Assembly (NCBI GenBank): GCA_002104985.1
Contig: MCGO01000013.1
Coordinates: forward strand, 589,320 to 653,319
Origin: Rhizoclosmatium globosum
Lineage: Eukaryota; Chytridiomycota; Chytridiomycetes; Chytridiales; Chytriomycetaceae
Direction: 5' to 3'
Length of the DNA stretch: 64,000 nt
The notes under the pieces were generated by a model. The model had not been told where the DNA came from and searched no databases. It saw nothing but the letters and a program-made list of their open reading frames with translations. Positions within the stretch are counted from its first letter, which is position 1. Each line of letters starts with the position of its first letter. Shown here one piece after another: positions 1 through 9,022 of this stretch. Both the position numbers and the translations under genes were made by a program.

Positions 1-201
1 TTAAAACAATTCAACTTCTTTCTGTATGCAGCATCGATTTCCGAAATTCCGAAACAATATCCACCAATAAATTCTTTCGACGCGGTCGATAACAGTTATG
101 GATTGTTCTTTCACCATTGTTATATAGCAAAACTCATTATTCCAGCCATGTAAGAGCGTAGCGAGGTACATAGTGGTCTAATTGTTCTGCACCGGACAAC
201 C

Positions 202-273
202 GCATACCTCGTATAACGGTCAGTACAGCTCGTTGTGGCCGAGCAAATCCAGGTTCGATTCCTGGGGTGTGCA
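202..273 (+). tRNA. tRNA-His (anticodon GTG)
   Basis: The sequence folds as a full cloverleaf. The acceptor stem pairs GCATACC with GGTGTGC, with A as the discriminator base. The D stem is GTAT/GTAC. The anticodon stem GCTCG/CGAGC encloses the loop TTGTGGC, whose central triplet is GTG. The T arm has stem CCAGG/CCTGG and the standard TTCGATT loop. There is no intron. Eukaryotic tRNA-His normally receives its G-1 after transcription, so its absence from the gene is expected. Confidence 0.93.
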
Positions 274-629
274 GCCTTTTTCTTTGAATTCTGGAATGGG
301 GGAATGGGTGTGTAAGATGAATCGATTATGGTGGGGCCAAAGTTGAAGGTGATGGGGAAACGATAAGAAAGGAAACCAATACGATTTTATCAATGAAGAA
401 TCTTCTGAACAGGCGTTTTAAACTGCTAGCCCCTGATTGTTCCTTCAGTCACCTCAAAAGACCATAGAACTACTATGTAAAGAAGACATGGATTTTCCAC
501 ATTTAGATATCCAATAAATACAAGTCTTCAATTGAGGTTCGGTAATGACTGCTCACATTCCTTACCCAAAAAGGTGGACGGGGGATATTGTGAAAGATCA
601 ATGATGATGTTCCTTTGAGCAGACCAAAA
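274..629. other. intergenic, nothing recognised
   Basis: Between tRNA-His and the first protein gene I see no convincing coding frame, repeat or RNA gene. The 3' part is presumably the promoter and leader of the gene that starts at 630. Confidence 0.5.
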
Positions 630-1176
630 ATGAGTGGCGAAAGTCAAACTGTCGGCAAACCTTCTCCCTTCGACAAAGTAATTGTCTCAGATCCAAACTC
701 AGTCTATGGAAGGTGAGTGAGAGAGTGTTGCTGATGTACTCGAAGCTCACTGGTTTGGCTGCAGGATCATTACTCGTCTACGTGGGTACTATCCAACCAA
801 ACCTGAAGTGGAAGCATTCGAATCGGCAGTGCGCACCATTGTGTATTCGACAGTGGGTACAATGACAGTGGCTGGGTTCATTGCAGACAGAGTTGAGTTG
901 TTGACATGACTTGACTGTAGTAGTATACCGCTTACCTAATCACTTCTTTAGTATGCGCGTTCTCGGCGATGGACCCGGATCCAGGGAGTAGTCACGGCCG
1001 CAGGTGGAAGCATGATTGGGTTCTGGGCCGGAGCGTCTGTGAGTAGTTCGTATGTTGCAAAGAAGGTTCTCGCCATGGACGATTCGTTTATTGCGCGAGT
1101 TGTGCGCGAAGAATCTGCACGGGGCAAGAATGGGCTTGCTATTGTGCTGGGTGAAGAGGGCAGTGGTGGTGCTGCT

Positions 1177-1275
1177 TGTCGTCGTGTTATACTTTTCATG
1201 CTTCCAGAACAACATAATAAACAATGGATATCCAAGGGACTCTCTAATGTATCGCTAAGTCCTATGGAGTCCACA
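1177..1275 (+). repeat. 5' LTR (99 bp)
   Basis: By eye it is identical to 5876-5974. It begins TGTCGTCGTG and ends GAGTCCACA. It is preceded by the CTGCT target duplication. A 99-bp LTR is very short for Ty3/Gypsy. Confidence 0.95.
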
Positions 1276-2046
1276 TTTTTTCCCTTGAGTTTCCACTATC
1301 TGATTAGTAACCCACATTTTACAATCAGATTATTTCGAACGTCACTATACTACAACAATCAATAAAGAACTATAACATCAAAACTTTAACGGCAGATGCA
1401 GAGCAGAGTGGTATAGCGGGATAGAGTACGACACAACGAAGCCCAACGAAGCTCCGTGCCCGATTGGTGCCCGATTGGTGTACATCGACTCCACGAGAAG
1501 GAATAGAACACGCTCAACGAAGCCCAACGAAGCTCCGTGCCCGATTGGTGCCCGATTGATGCAACAGCGAAGCCTAGTGCCCGACTGTGTTCGCCTGATC
1601 AATACTATAACTCGCCTCGCACGGTCAACCATAACCCACAGTAACCCAAATACAGACAAAGGAATAACTCAAATCACGTGACACATAAATCAAACAAAGG
1701 ACACAAAGGAGTAACTCACGCACATAAACGGACAATGGAATACAATTCACTCAGGATTACACCCAGCTACTCGGCACTGTGGAACAAAGAAAGATACAGG
1801 ATTGCCAACCCAACACACACAAAGACAAGACCGAAAACATGACATTTTACACAAAGACTCTTCCCCAAACAATCAAAGAAATGAGATAGAAAAAAAGTAG
1901 GAACTAGTAAAAAAAAAAAAAAAAAAGAACAAACAACTAACATGAAACAAAAAATCACTAACTGAGCCAAACAAAGGAGACCCATACCATAAAAAGCAGC
2001 CTAACTAACAATTGCAAAATAATAATTTGACACAGAAACAATAGTA
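1276..2046 (+). other. retroelement untranslated leader
   Basis: This is the long non-coding leader between the 5' LTR and gag. No clear primer-binding site complementary to a tRNA 3' end follows the LTR; the first bases are a T run. It holds a pair of 44-bp direct repeats and an A-rich tract near 1909-1926. Confidence 0.6.
1434..1558 (+). repeat. pair of 44-bp direct repeats in the element leader
   Basis: A 44-bp unit at 1434-1477 recurs at 1515-1558, 81 bp apart. Each unit contains CCCAACGAAGCTCCGTGCCC followed by GATTGGTGCCCGATTG. The motif GTGCCCGATTG is itself doubled within the unit, and a weaker fragment follows near 1566-1585. Confidence 0.85.
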
Positions 2047-3378
2047 ATGGCCCAAGACAAACCCCTAACCCTTGAAGAACTCGACGAAGCCATCACCACA
2101 CCAACTAAACGGCAAGCAATTGGCAATAAGCTCGGTTTCGACGACAATGTCACTCTTCAGTTCATTGACATGAGCAGATCGTACATCTTAGCCGAAAACG
2201 CGAAGAAAGCCCACTTAGAAGAAGAAAACGAAAGGAAGTTGCAAGACAAAGCATTGATGGCACATAAGACCCTATCAACACTACTGCTCAAGGCGCGTGT
2301 AGATTTTATGGATCTTGCAGATGAAGGTAGAGCACAAGAAGCAGCAGCCAAGAAGAAAGAAATTGATTCACTCCAAGAACGATTGTCAATGGCAGCAAAG
2401 TCCCTCCCACCTTCTCACAACACTACCAACGCAAAAGTTAAGGACCAAGACACGACTGAACCCAAAGGAAAACCAAAATTTCTTAAACTCCCAGCAAACG
2501 CTCCACAATACAAACGCGCTTCGGCTTCGGTGGTCGACATTCTCCGCCACGGAGACGAATGTAGCAAGATGCTCAAATTATTCAGCAATGAGAAAAGCCA
2601 CCAGCTTGCAGGATTGCTCGCTCAAACAATTGATAGTTCGACACACCGACGCATTGGTGACCATGATAATGCAGATAGTCTGACGTCAGCACTCTTAGAA
2701 GAATCAATTGGAAAGGATTTCAGGACAGAGATGAAACAAAGACTAAGTCCTCTCCTTTCTTTGCCCTCGAACGCGACGACAGAAGAAATCAAGGACCTAC
2801 ATAGCACTTTGGAACTCGCTGTCAATTATATGCCCGATCATCACTTCGAAGATCTTTATATTCAAGTCCTGCCAACCAGATTGCATCCAATGGCAATGAG
2901 CGAGAAAGGTAGCACTATGCATGTAAGGTTCAAAGCTGTCGAAGAATACCACCGTAAACTATCAGTGGCCCACTTAATGACTTCTCAACAGCCAAGAGCT
3001 TACGGGCAGCTTCAAGTACGAGAAACACCAAGAGTTTACATTCCAATCGCAGATCAATGCACTCTACACCCAACAGTACCTCACTCCAACCAGGACTGTA
3101 ATGCCCAAAAGAGAGCACGTGATGCAGCAACTCGAAGACAAACAGCTGAAAACCCCACAAGGCCAAAATGCGGTTACTGTCTAGAACTGCGTGCCAAAGG
3201 AGACGAAAGACCAAATCCAAACCACGACGAGGATGTTTGTTTCAGAAAACACCCTCATTTGCGTACCGAACGTCAAATAGCACTGAAAAACTGTAGCATT
3301 CACATTGAACTCGACGACGTAGAGAATGACGACAATGAAACAGACGATATCATTGACGGCTTCTTGAACGGAATCTAA
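2047..3378 (+). CDS. gag: Gag-like protein of the LTR retroelement
   Basis: This is an intact 443-residue frame directly upstream of the pol remnant. It is highly charged, with an N-terminal helical or coiled region rich in Glu, Lys and Ala (residues about 1-130) and a central region with the flavour of Ty3-type capsid. The C-terminal part (about 335-410) carries Cys/His clusters, CTLHP with HSNQDC and CGYC with CFRKHPH, that look like a degenerate zinc-binding nucleocapsid segment. An acidic tail follows. Position between leader and pol supports Gag. It ends at TAA, and about 200 nt separate it from the next pol-like frame, so any Gag-Pol fusion signal is lost or not visible. Confidence 0.75.
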   Translation: MAQDKPLTLEELDEAITTPTKRQAIGNKLGFDDNVTLQFIDMSRSYILAENAKKAHLEEENERKLQDKALMAHKTLSTLLLKARVDFMDLADEGRAQEAAAKKKEIDSLQERLSMAAKSLPPSHNTTNAKVKDQDTTEPKGKPKFLKLPANAPQYKRASASVVDILRHGDECSKMLKLFSNEKSHQLAGLLAQTIDSSTHRRIGDHDNADSLTSALLEESIGKDFRTEMKQRLSPLLSLPSNATTEEIKDLHSTLELAVNYMPDHHFEDLYIQVLPTRLHPMAMSEKGSTMHVRFKAVEEYHRKLSVAHLMTSQQPRAYGQLQVRETPRVYIPIADQCTLHPTVPHSNQDCNAQKRARDAATRRQTAENPTRPKCGYCLELRAKGDERPNPNHDEDVCFRKHPHLRTERQIALKNCSIHIELDDVENDDNETDDIIDGFLNGI

Positions 3379-3576
3379 TCAACAACTAAAATTCTCATCA
3401 ATATTTATTTCACAATATTAAATAAAAAGCAGTACAAAAGATTTGCAATTACCAACACAAGAGAGTTGCAAACAAGATGCGAATATCTTTGTACCTCGGC
3501 ACAAGAGATTTCCACTGAACCAGTATATAATGAGCATGCACAAAGAGTTGCCGCGGTATTATAGCATAAAAAGAAA

Positions 3577-5792
3577 ATGAAAGATCTCAATCCTGTTGGA
3601 GACACACCCAAGCCAGACGATTTCAAAACAAAGAGAGAAAGGATTGTAACCAGCCTCAATAACAATCTCTCTCCAGAGGATACAAAACGGGAACTATTCT
3701 TGAACAAAATCAAACCAGCTTTAGCAAGAGACGCTGCAGTACCAAAGGAAGCAAAAACTAACATTGTCGGCTCAGAAATAGCAATCGAGTTATACAACCA
3801 TGCAGAGCCGGCACGTCGAAGAGTTTATACAATCCCTCACGCAAGACACATCGTTATTGACGATCAAATTGAAAAATGGAAGAGAGAAGGAAGCGTCAGA
3901 ACAGTTAACGGTAAAAACGTATGGACAGATGAAGTAGAAGCATCTTTCCAAGTGTTAGGTCAAGCTGTAGCAAAAGCACCAATCTTATCATTACCAGACT
4001 GCAACCATGAATTTCGCATTCATGCGACGCGTCAAACTCCGGAGTCGGAGCGATGTTATACCAAGATATCAATGGAGAACAGAAGTTACTTCAATTCTGT
4101 TCAAAGACTTTTTCAGATCGCCAAACTCGCTGGTCAGCAACACACAGGGAATGCCTCGCAATTGCCTTCGCATTAAAGAAATTCCATCCTTTTGTCTACG
4201 GAACGCGCTTTGTCTTAGAAACAGATCACAAAGTACTTACATATTTATTTAGCCAAGAACACTTGAACGTAACATTGCAAGGGTGGATCTACAAATTCCT
4301 TTCATATGATTTCACAGTCACGCATATTCCAGGCCTTAAGGACCGCCTTCCCGATTACTTAAGCGGCATACTCACAAATTTCGAGACAGAAGTCCCAAGC
4401 GTCTTCTTAGGCACACACCAGCTCGCAGCTCGAAGTCAGAGGCAATACAGATCAAAGACCTTATGGAGTTCGACAAGACACTTGGAAATGAATTTCAAGA
4501 CGCAGACGTACAATTGAAAACCTGGGAACTTCAGCAACGATTACATAGGAAAATTCCGGCAGAATCGAAGCACAAAGCGTCGCTGGAAGGAGCACATGCC
4601 AGAGGCCACGGGTCACCAGAACCCATGGTACATTTATTATTTGAAGACGGTTGGATATGGCCAAATATGTTAAACGATGCAAAGGAACTAGCAAGCCATA
4701 GCCCCGAATGCCAAAAGTGGAACGTTGCAAAACGAGGCTTTCATCTCAGGCAATTGATAACTGCGAGTCTTCCGTTCGATCATGTAGCAATTGATTGCTT
4801 CTCCGTATCCACGTCGTCGTTGCAAGGCCACAACCACGTACTTTCACTGACAGACGTCGCAACAAAGTTCACGATATTGCGAGCACTAAAAACTAAAGAA
4901 ATGACAGAGATGACGAATAATGGCTCAGAATTTGTGAACAAGTTAGTTAAATCTCTTACGGAAACAGGAAAGGTAAATTTCAGACAAACGACACCGTACA
5001 ACCCACAAGCAAACGGATTAGTGGAAAGACACGTTGGAATGTCGCATGATTTATTCAAGAAAATGTTACGAGGCAATTATGAGCAATGGGAAAGTGTAAT
5101 TCCATGGTTGCAATATCTGAATAATCTAACTCGCACCCATAAATTGTGCCCATTCAGTTTGATGTTCAGCCCTTTAGCCAATCATTTGACGGACTACTCA
5201 TATAGCACAGCACTAGCAATGAGTTTAGAGGAACTGCTAGCGCGTAACAACAAAATGCAAGAATTAGTATTTCCAACAATTGAAGCATCCAGTAAATACT
5301 ACAACACATACACGAAAATCAAATACGACAAAAAATTCATTTAAGAAAGACCGATTCCCTATTGATTATTACGTAATGACAATTACGGGAAGACAAAACT
5401 CAAAAGACGAACGGTACAAAGGTCCATACAGAGTCGTCAAGCGTACCAAAGGTGGGACGTATTTCCTTTTAGATAGAGACGGGCACGTATTACACAGAGA
5501 CTACGCCCCACAGCAATTGAAGCTTATTTCCAGCGACTTATCCGACGACTGGTTTGCGACAGGAGAAGTGGCAGATATTTCAGAGCACCAAGAAATTGAC
5601 GGCGGGAAGGGATACTTAGTTCAATGGAAAAATCCTAAAGGTCAAACTTCTTGGGTGCCTTACGCTGATTTCCAGGATACCACTAGTCTTCAAGACTATC
5701 ACAAGCGAATCTTAAAACAGAAAAGAAAAGCAGTCGCAGTAGATGTGGATCGTGACGGAAGTACACGTAAAACTCGCAGCAAAACACAGTAA
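3577..5792 (+). pseudogene. pol: pol remnant: RT fragment, RNase H, integrase, chromodomain
   Basis: Coding similarity runs through at least four frames (3577-4176, 4053-4517, 4463-5344, 5280-5792). The first has the RT entry segment IDDQIEKWKREGSV, then jumps directly to the thumb/RNase H junction (WTDEVEASFQ, APILSLPD), so the catalytic palm is deleted. RNase H follows (FVLETDHKVLTYL). Integrase keeps HARGH and one Cys of the HHCC finger, a first catalytic Asp in HVAIDCF and a Glu in GLVERH. The usual DNG motif reads TNNGSEF, and the segment before it is short, so the second Asp is lost. The last frame ends in a chromodomain (GYLVQWKNPKGQTSWVPYAD). The reading is decayed, so no active enzyme is expected. 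Confidence 0.85.
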
Positions 5793-5863
5793 CCAAGACT
5801 TTTTTCTTTTATTTCTTCCAGCATTCCTCTCCTTTTCACTTTCGCCTTCATTACTTTCAGTCT

Positions 5864-5875
5864 AGGGGGGGGTGA
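5864..5875 (+). other. polypurine tract
   Basis: A purine run, an A followed by eight G and then TGA, abuts the 3' LTR at 5876. This is the expected place for the plus-strand primer of an LTR retroelement. Confidence 0.75.
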
Positions 5876-5974
5876 TGTCGTCGTGTTATACTTTTCATGC
5901 TTCCAGAACAACATAATAAACAATGGATATCCAAGGGACTCTCTAATGTATCGCTAAGTCCTATGGAGTCCACA
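5876..5974 (+). repeat. 3' LTR (99 bp)
   Basis: By eye it is identical to the 5' LTR at 1177-1275 over all 99 bases. It is followed by CTGCT, the second copy of the target duplication. Confidence 0.95.
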
Positions 5975-6383
5975 CTGCTGCTGGACAAGGTCAGGTGCGG
6001 AAAGCTCCTCTGCCTCCTTCAATTGGTCAAAGTGGAGACGCAGTGAAGGCATTTGAAGACTATGAAAAGGAATTGGATGGAGATATCGTTGAACGTGTTT
6101 CTGTAACGCGTGATCATGGAGGAATCAAGCAGCGAAAGTATAATCAGTATGGCGATGTTATTGAAGAGTAGTATGTAATTAACCCAATAAATATGAAACA
6201 AAATGACGGGTGATGTGATTGGTTATCCCCTTATATCGTGTCGAATAACCTTCTAGAAGTTCCCGTTTTTCTCCACCATCAGAGAGAACCTACTCCAACT
6301 CCACCCGTTCAGGAATCTCGCTAAACCATTTCGGAACCTTACACAAAACATACTACTATCCCTACATCAGCCTTTCGAAGCAA

Positions 6384-8916
6384 ATGGAAGCCACAGACTT
6401 TTCTATTCCCGCCCAACTTGATGTGGCAGAACAGCTTCAGCTTCCCTGGGACAATCTGACAGCCCAGCAACAGCAAGACCAAATGGCATTCCTCCAAGCT
6501 GTCCAGCAATACTCTCCAAATCAAGATTTCAATCCATTCTCAACATTCACTCAAGAGCTTGCTATGAGTGTTGCTAATTCAGGAAACATCCACTCCCAAA
6601 TTCCATCCATTTCACATTCATCCTCCGAACCATTCAAGCGATACAGCTACAGCTCCGCTCCATCCTCAAAAAGAACATCGGCTCCAAAGAAAACAACACC
6701 CAAAAAGGACACATCAACTCCAGGCCCAGAAAAGAAAACTCTCGTCAGTATCTCATTCAAGAATATCGCGAACAAAGGAATCCGAAACGGTGCATCTGCG
6801 AATACACCCGTGACACCCGTTCCATCTGCCGCGTCAAACAGCTTAAAAGCACGTCTTGCTGAAAAAATCAAAGCCAAAGTCCAAGACTTTTGTCAGAATC
6901 GGTTCGTGGAGAATCATGGAAAGCGGTACGAGCCTGTGGCTCCTCCAATGACGCAAGTATCTCAACACGTGCATCGCGGAGGCCAGCAGGATGATGGTTT
7001 GGATTGGGAGGCGGAACTGGCGGGGTTGGGAGTCGGTGTCAATAGTCAGACTCATATGCAAGATTTGAATGGATTGTATCGAGGAGAATCTAGTTCGTCA
7101 TTTACGGGGAGTTTTGTTGGTTTGAGTGGGAATAGTGTTCTGGAAAGTATTAGTGAGGTTTCACCTATGATGAGTGAGAAGGTGATTGGTTCGAAGAAAG
7201 GTGGAGCATCGAGGAATACTCCAAAGTTGAATGCAAAGGAAGTCAGAGACACTAAGGTATGGGCGACCCCCGAAATTACTTCTTCTTGTAACATTGCTAC
7301 AACAGAAACCTGCTCCGCGACAGACACCAAGACGCAAAGCAACTCAAGCACCAAGCCCAATCACACCCGTGCAATCAAATCAATCATCAACACCACAACC
7401 CACTTCAGCTCCCTCTTCCTCCATCATCCCTCACGCCTCATTACCCCCATGCATTGACACATCAACTCCATCCGACCACCTCCAGCACGAAACCCAAGAA
7501 TACACCCCATACAGCGCAACAAGCACATCATCAACTTTCCCAGTCGGCTACCAAATGCTCTACCTCCCCGTCCAAGTCCCTCTCTCCCCTACAGACGCGT
7601 TCCTCTCCCCTCCAACGACCGACGCGGCTTCCTCAACACCAACGAAAAAACGCCCGCGAAGAGGAGACTCTGGACAGACGTCGCCCGTGGTTCAAGGTGG
7701 AACGCCTGTAACTCCTGGACAGAAGGAAGCGGCGTCGACGACGCAGAGGCAGTTGAGTCTGGGGAGCTTGTTTCATCCGACGTTGCAGAGTCAATTGAGT
7801 AACGGGCAGTTGCTTGCGCAGTTGGGGCTTGGGACCCCGAGTCTTGGTGGGTTGTTTCCGTCCTCTGCGGCGTCGACTGGAGCTGGAGGGGTGTCGACGG
7901 AGGGTGGTGGTGGGGTTTCTGGGACGCCGATTGTCGGGGTTTGGGTTCCGCAGGGGGGTTGTAGGAAGGTTGAGAGTGATATTTTGGATGGATTGGATAA
8001 AGTCCAGAGTCCTGTTTGTGGGACTGTTGATGCTGGGGCTGGAGCTGGTGGAGGGGCGAGTCCGTTGCAGTGGGCTTTTTTGCAGCAGAAGGAGTTGCAG
8101 TTGATGGCGTTGCAACTTGCAAGTGCTGGTTCGAATTCAGGGGGAAGTGGAGAGGCGACGACAGCGTGTCCACCGTCTTTGCTGAGGAGTGGAAGTCTTT
8201 CATTCTTGTTTAATGTTGGAGGATCGATTCCACCTGCGATTCCAGAGGAGGATGAAGACGATATTCTAGCACCGAGTCACAATACACGTACGGCGAATAA
8301 GCGGAAGCGGTCAGGATCGATCAAGGGCAAAGAACGACTAGTTGACGATATCGTTGGCAATGGAAATACTCTTCCGACGGGAGCTCTTCAAGAACAGTTT
8401 CAGTTTATTCAGCTTCAGCCGGAACAATTAGAACAGTTGCAACAGCAACAAGAGCTACTCCAGAAACTTTATTACCAGCAAATCATGGAACAACAAAATC
8501 AGTCACAAGCAAGTTCTGGAACCAATGTACCTAAACAAGATTCTGTGACAACGAAAGGCATTTTCACGCCACTACTTGGATTCTCGTCGTCGGACTGGCT
8601 CAATTTCAGCAATCCAGGATCAATATCCGATTCTTCAGCTACTTCAAACGCAAAAGATGCACCTGCTCTTCAGTCACAAGGTCAAAATCAAATGTGGGGA
8701 TTTGGTTACGTTCCTGTCACAGAAGCAAGTGGTACAAGGTCGGCTTTCATTCCTTTCAAGGAAGGAGGTTCTCTGATGCTCGGACCTGGAATCAATATGC
8801 TTCCTTTGGGAGGGTCGGGTGAATACAGTCCAGGCATGGGTGTCCTGTTGGGGCTTCCTGGAATGCCCACCACAACATCGAGTGCGACAAAAAGCAACCA
8901 GCAATTCCAGCTTTGA
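6384..8916 (+). CDS. Gln/Ser/Thr-rich protein of unknown function, probably nuclear
   Basis: Two exons, 6384-7256 and either 7306-8916 or 7324-8916. Both acceptors keep frame, and the product is about 825 residues. Almost all of it is low complexity, rich in Gln, Ser, Pro and Gly, with no recognisable fold. Basic clusters TPTKKRPRRGD and ANKRKRSGSIKGKER look like nuclear localisation signals. A Gln-rich helical stretch (QLQPEQLEQLQQQQELLQ) lies near the C-terminus. The N-terminus has short acidic-hydrophobic patches of the kind seen in activation domains. A transcriptional co-regulator role is possible but is only inference. It lies head-to-tail with the importin-alpha-like gene 106 bp downstream. 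Confidence 0.7.
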
Positions 8917-9022
8917 ACATAACGATAATTGATAATATTGCATATAAACTTGTTCGTTCCCTTCTTCTTTCCCTCCCTCTGGACAATTTTCTAAGAACAG
9001 ACCCCAAAACACCACACGTCAA

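Larger units (their letters stand above)
1177..5974 (+). mobile_element. Ty3/Gypsy (chromodomain) LTR retrotransposon, internally deleted
   Basis: The element is bounded by two identical 99-bp LTRs that start TG and end CA, and is flanked by the direct repeat CTGCT at 1172-1176 and 5975-5979 (target-site duplication). Internal order is a long leader, gag, an RT remnant, RNase H, integrase and a chromodomain, the Ty3/Gypsy chromovirus order. At 4.8 kb it is shorter than a full element. Most of reverse transcriptase, including the YxDD palm, is absent, and pol is broken into several frames. LTR identity implies recent insertion, so an intact relative must have supplied the enzymes in trans. It lies in the third exon of a small membrane-protein gene, in the same orientation. 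Confidence 0.93.
630..6171 (+). pseudogene. small two-helix membrane protein gene interrupted by an LTR retroelement
   Basis: Exons are 630-712, 765-891 and 952-1176, with the rest of the last exon at 5980-6171 after the retroelement. Splice sites are clean GT-AG and the phases agree. With the insertion and one copy of the 5-bp duplication disregarded, the frame runs straight through to TAG at 6169-6171 (about 208 codons). The product has an N-terminal soluble part, two glycine-rich hydrophobic stretches (one ending in AGFIA, one around GGSMIGFWAGA) and a charged C-terminus. The layout is loosely reminiscent of OCIA-domain mitochondrial or endosomal membrane proteins, but I cannot assign it firmly. 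As it stands, the last roughly 64 codons are separated by 4.8 kb, so this allele should be non-functional or truncated unless the element is spliced out. Confidence 0.7.

Noticed and set aside
1012..1365. Frame running from the host gene through the 5' LTR
   Set aside because: It is the host third exon reading into the inserted element, not a separate gene.
7589..8203. Long minus-strand frame opposite the Gln-rich gene
   Set aside because: A compositional shadow of the biased plus-strand coding sequence; no independent start context or motif.
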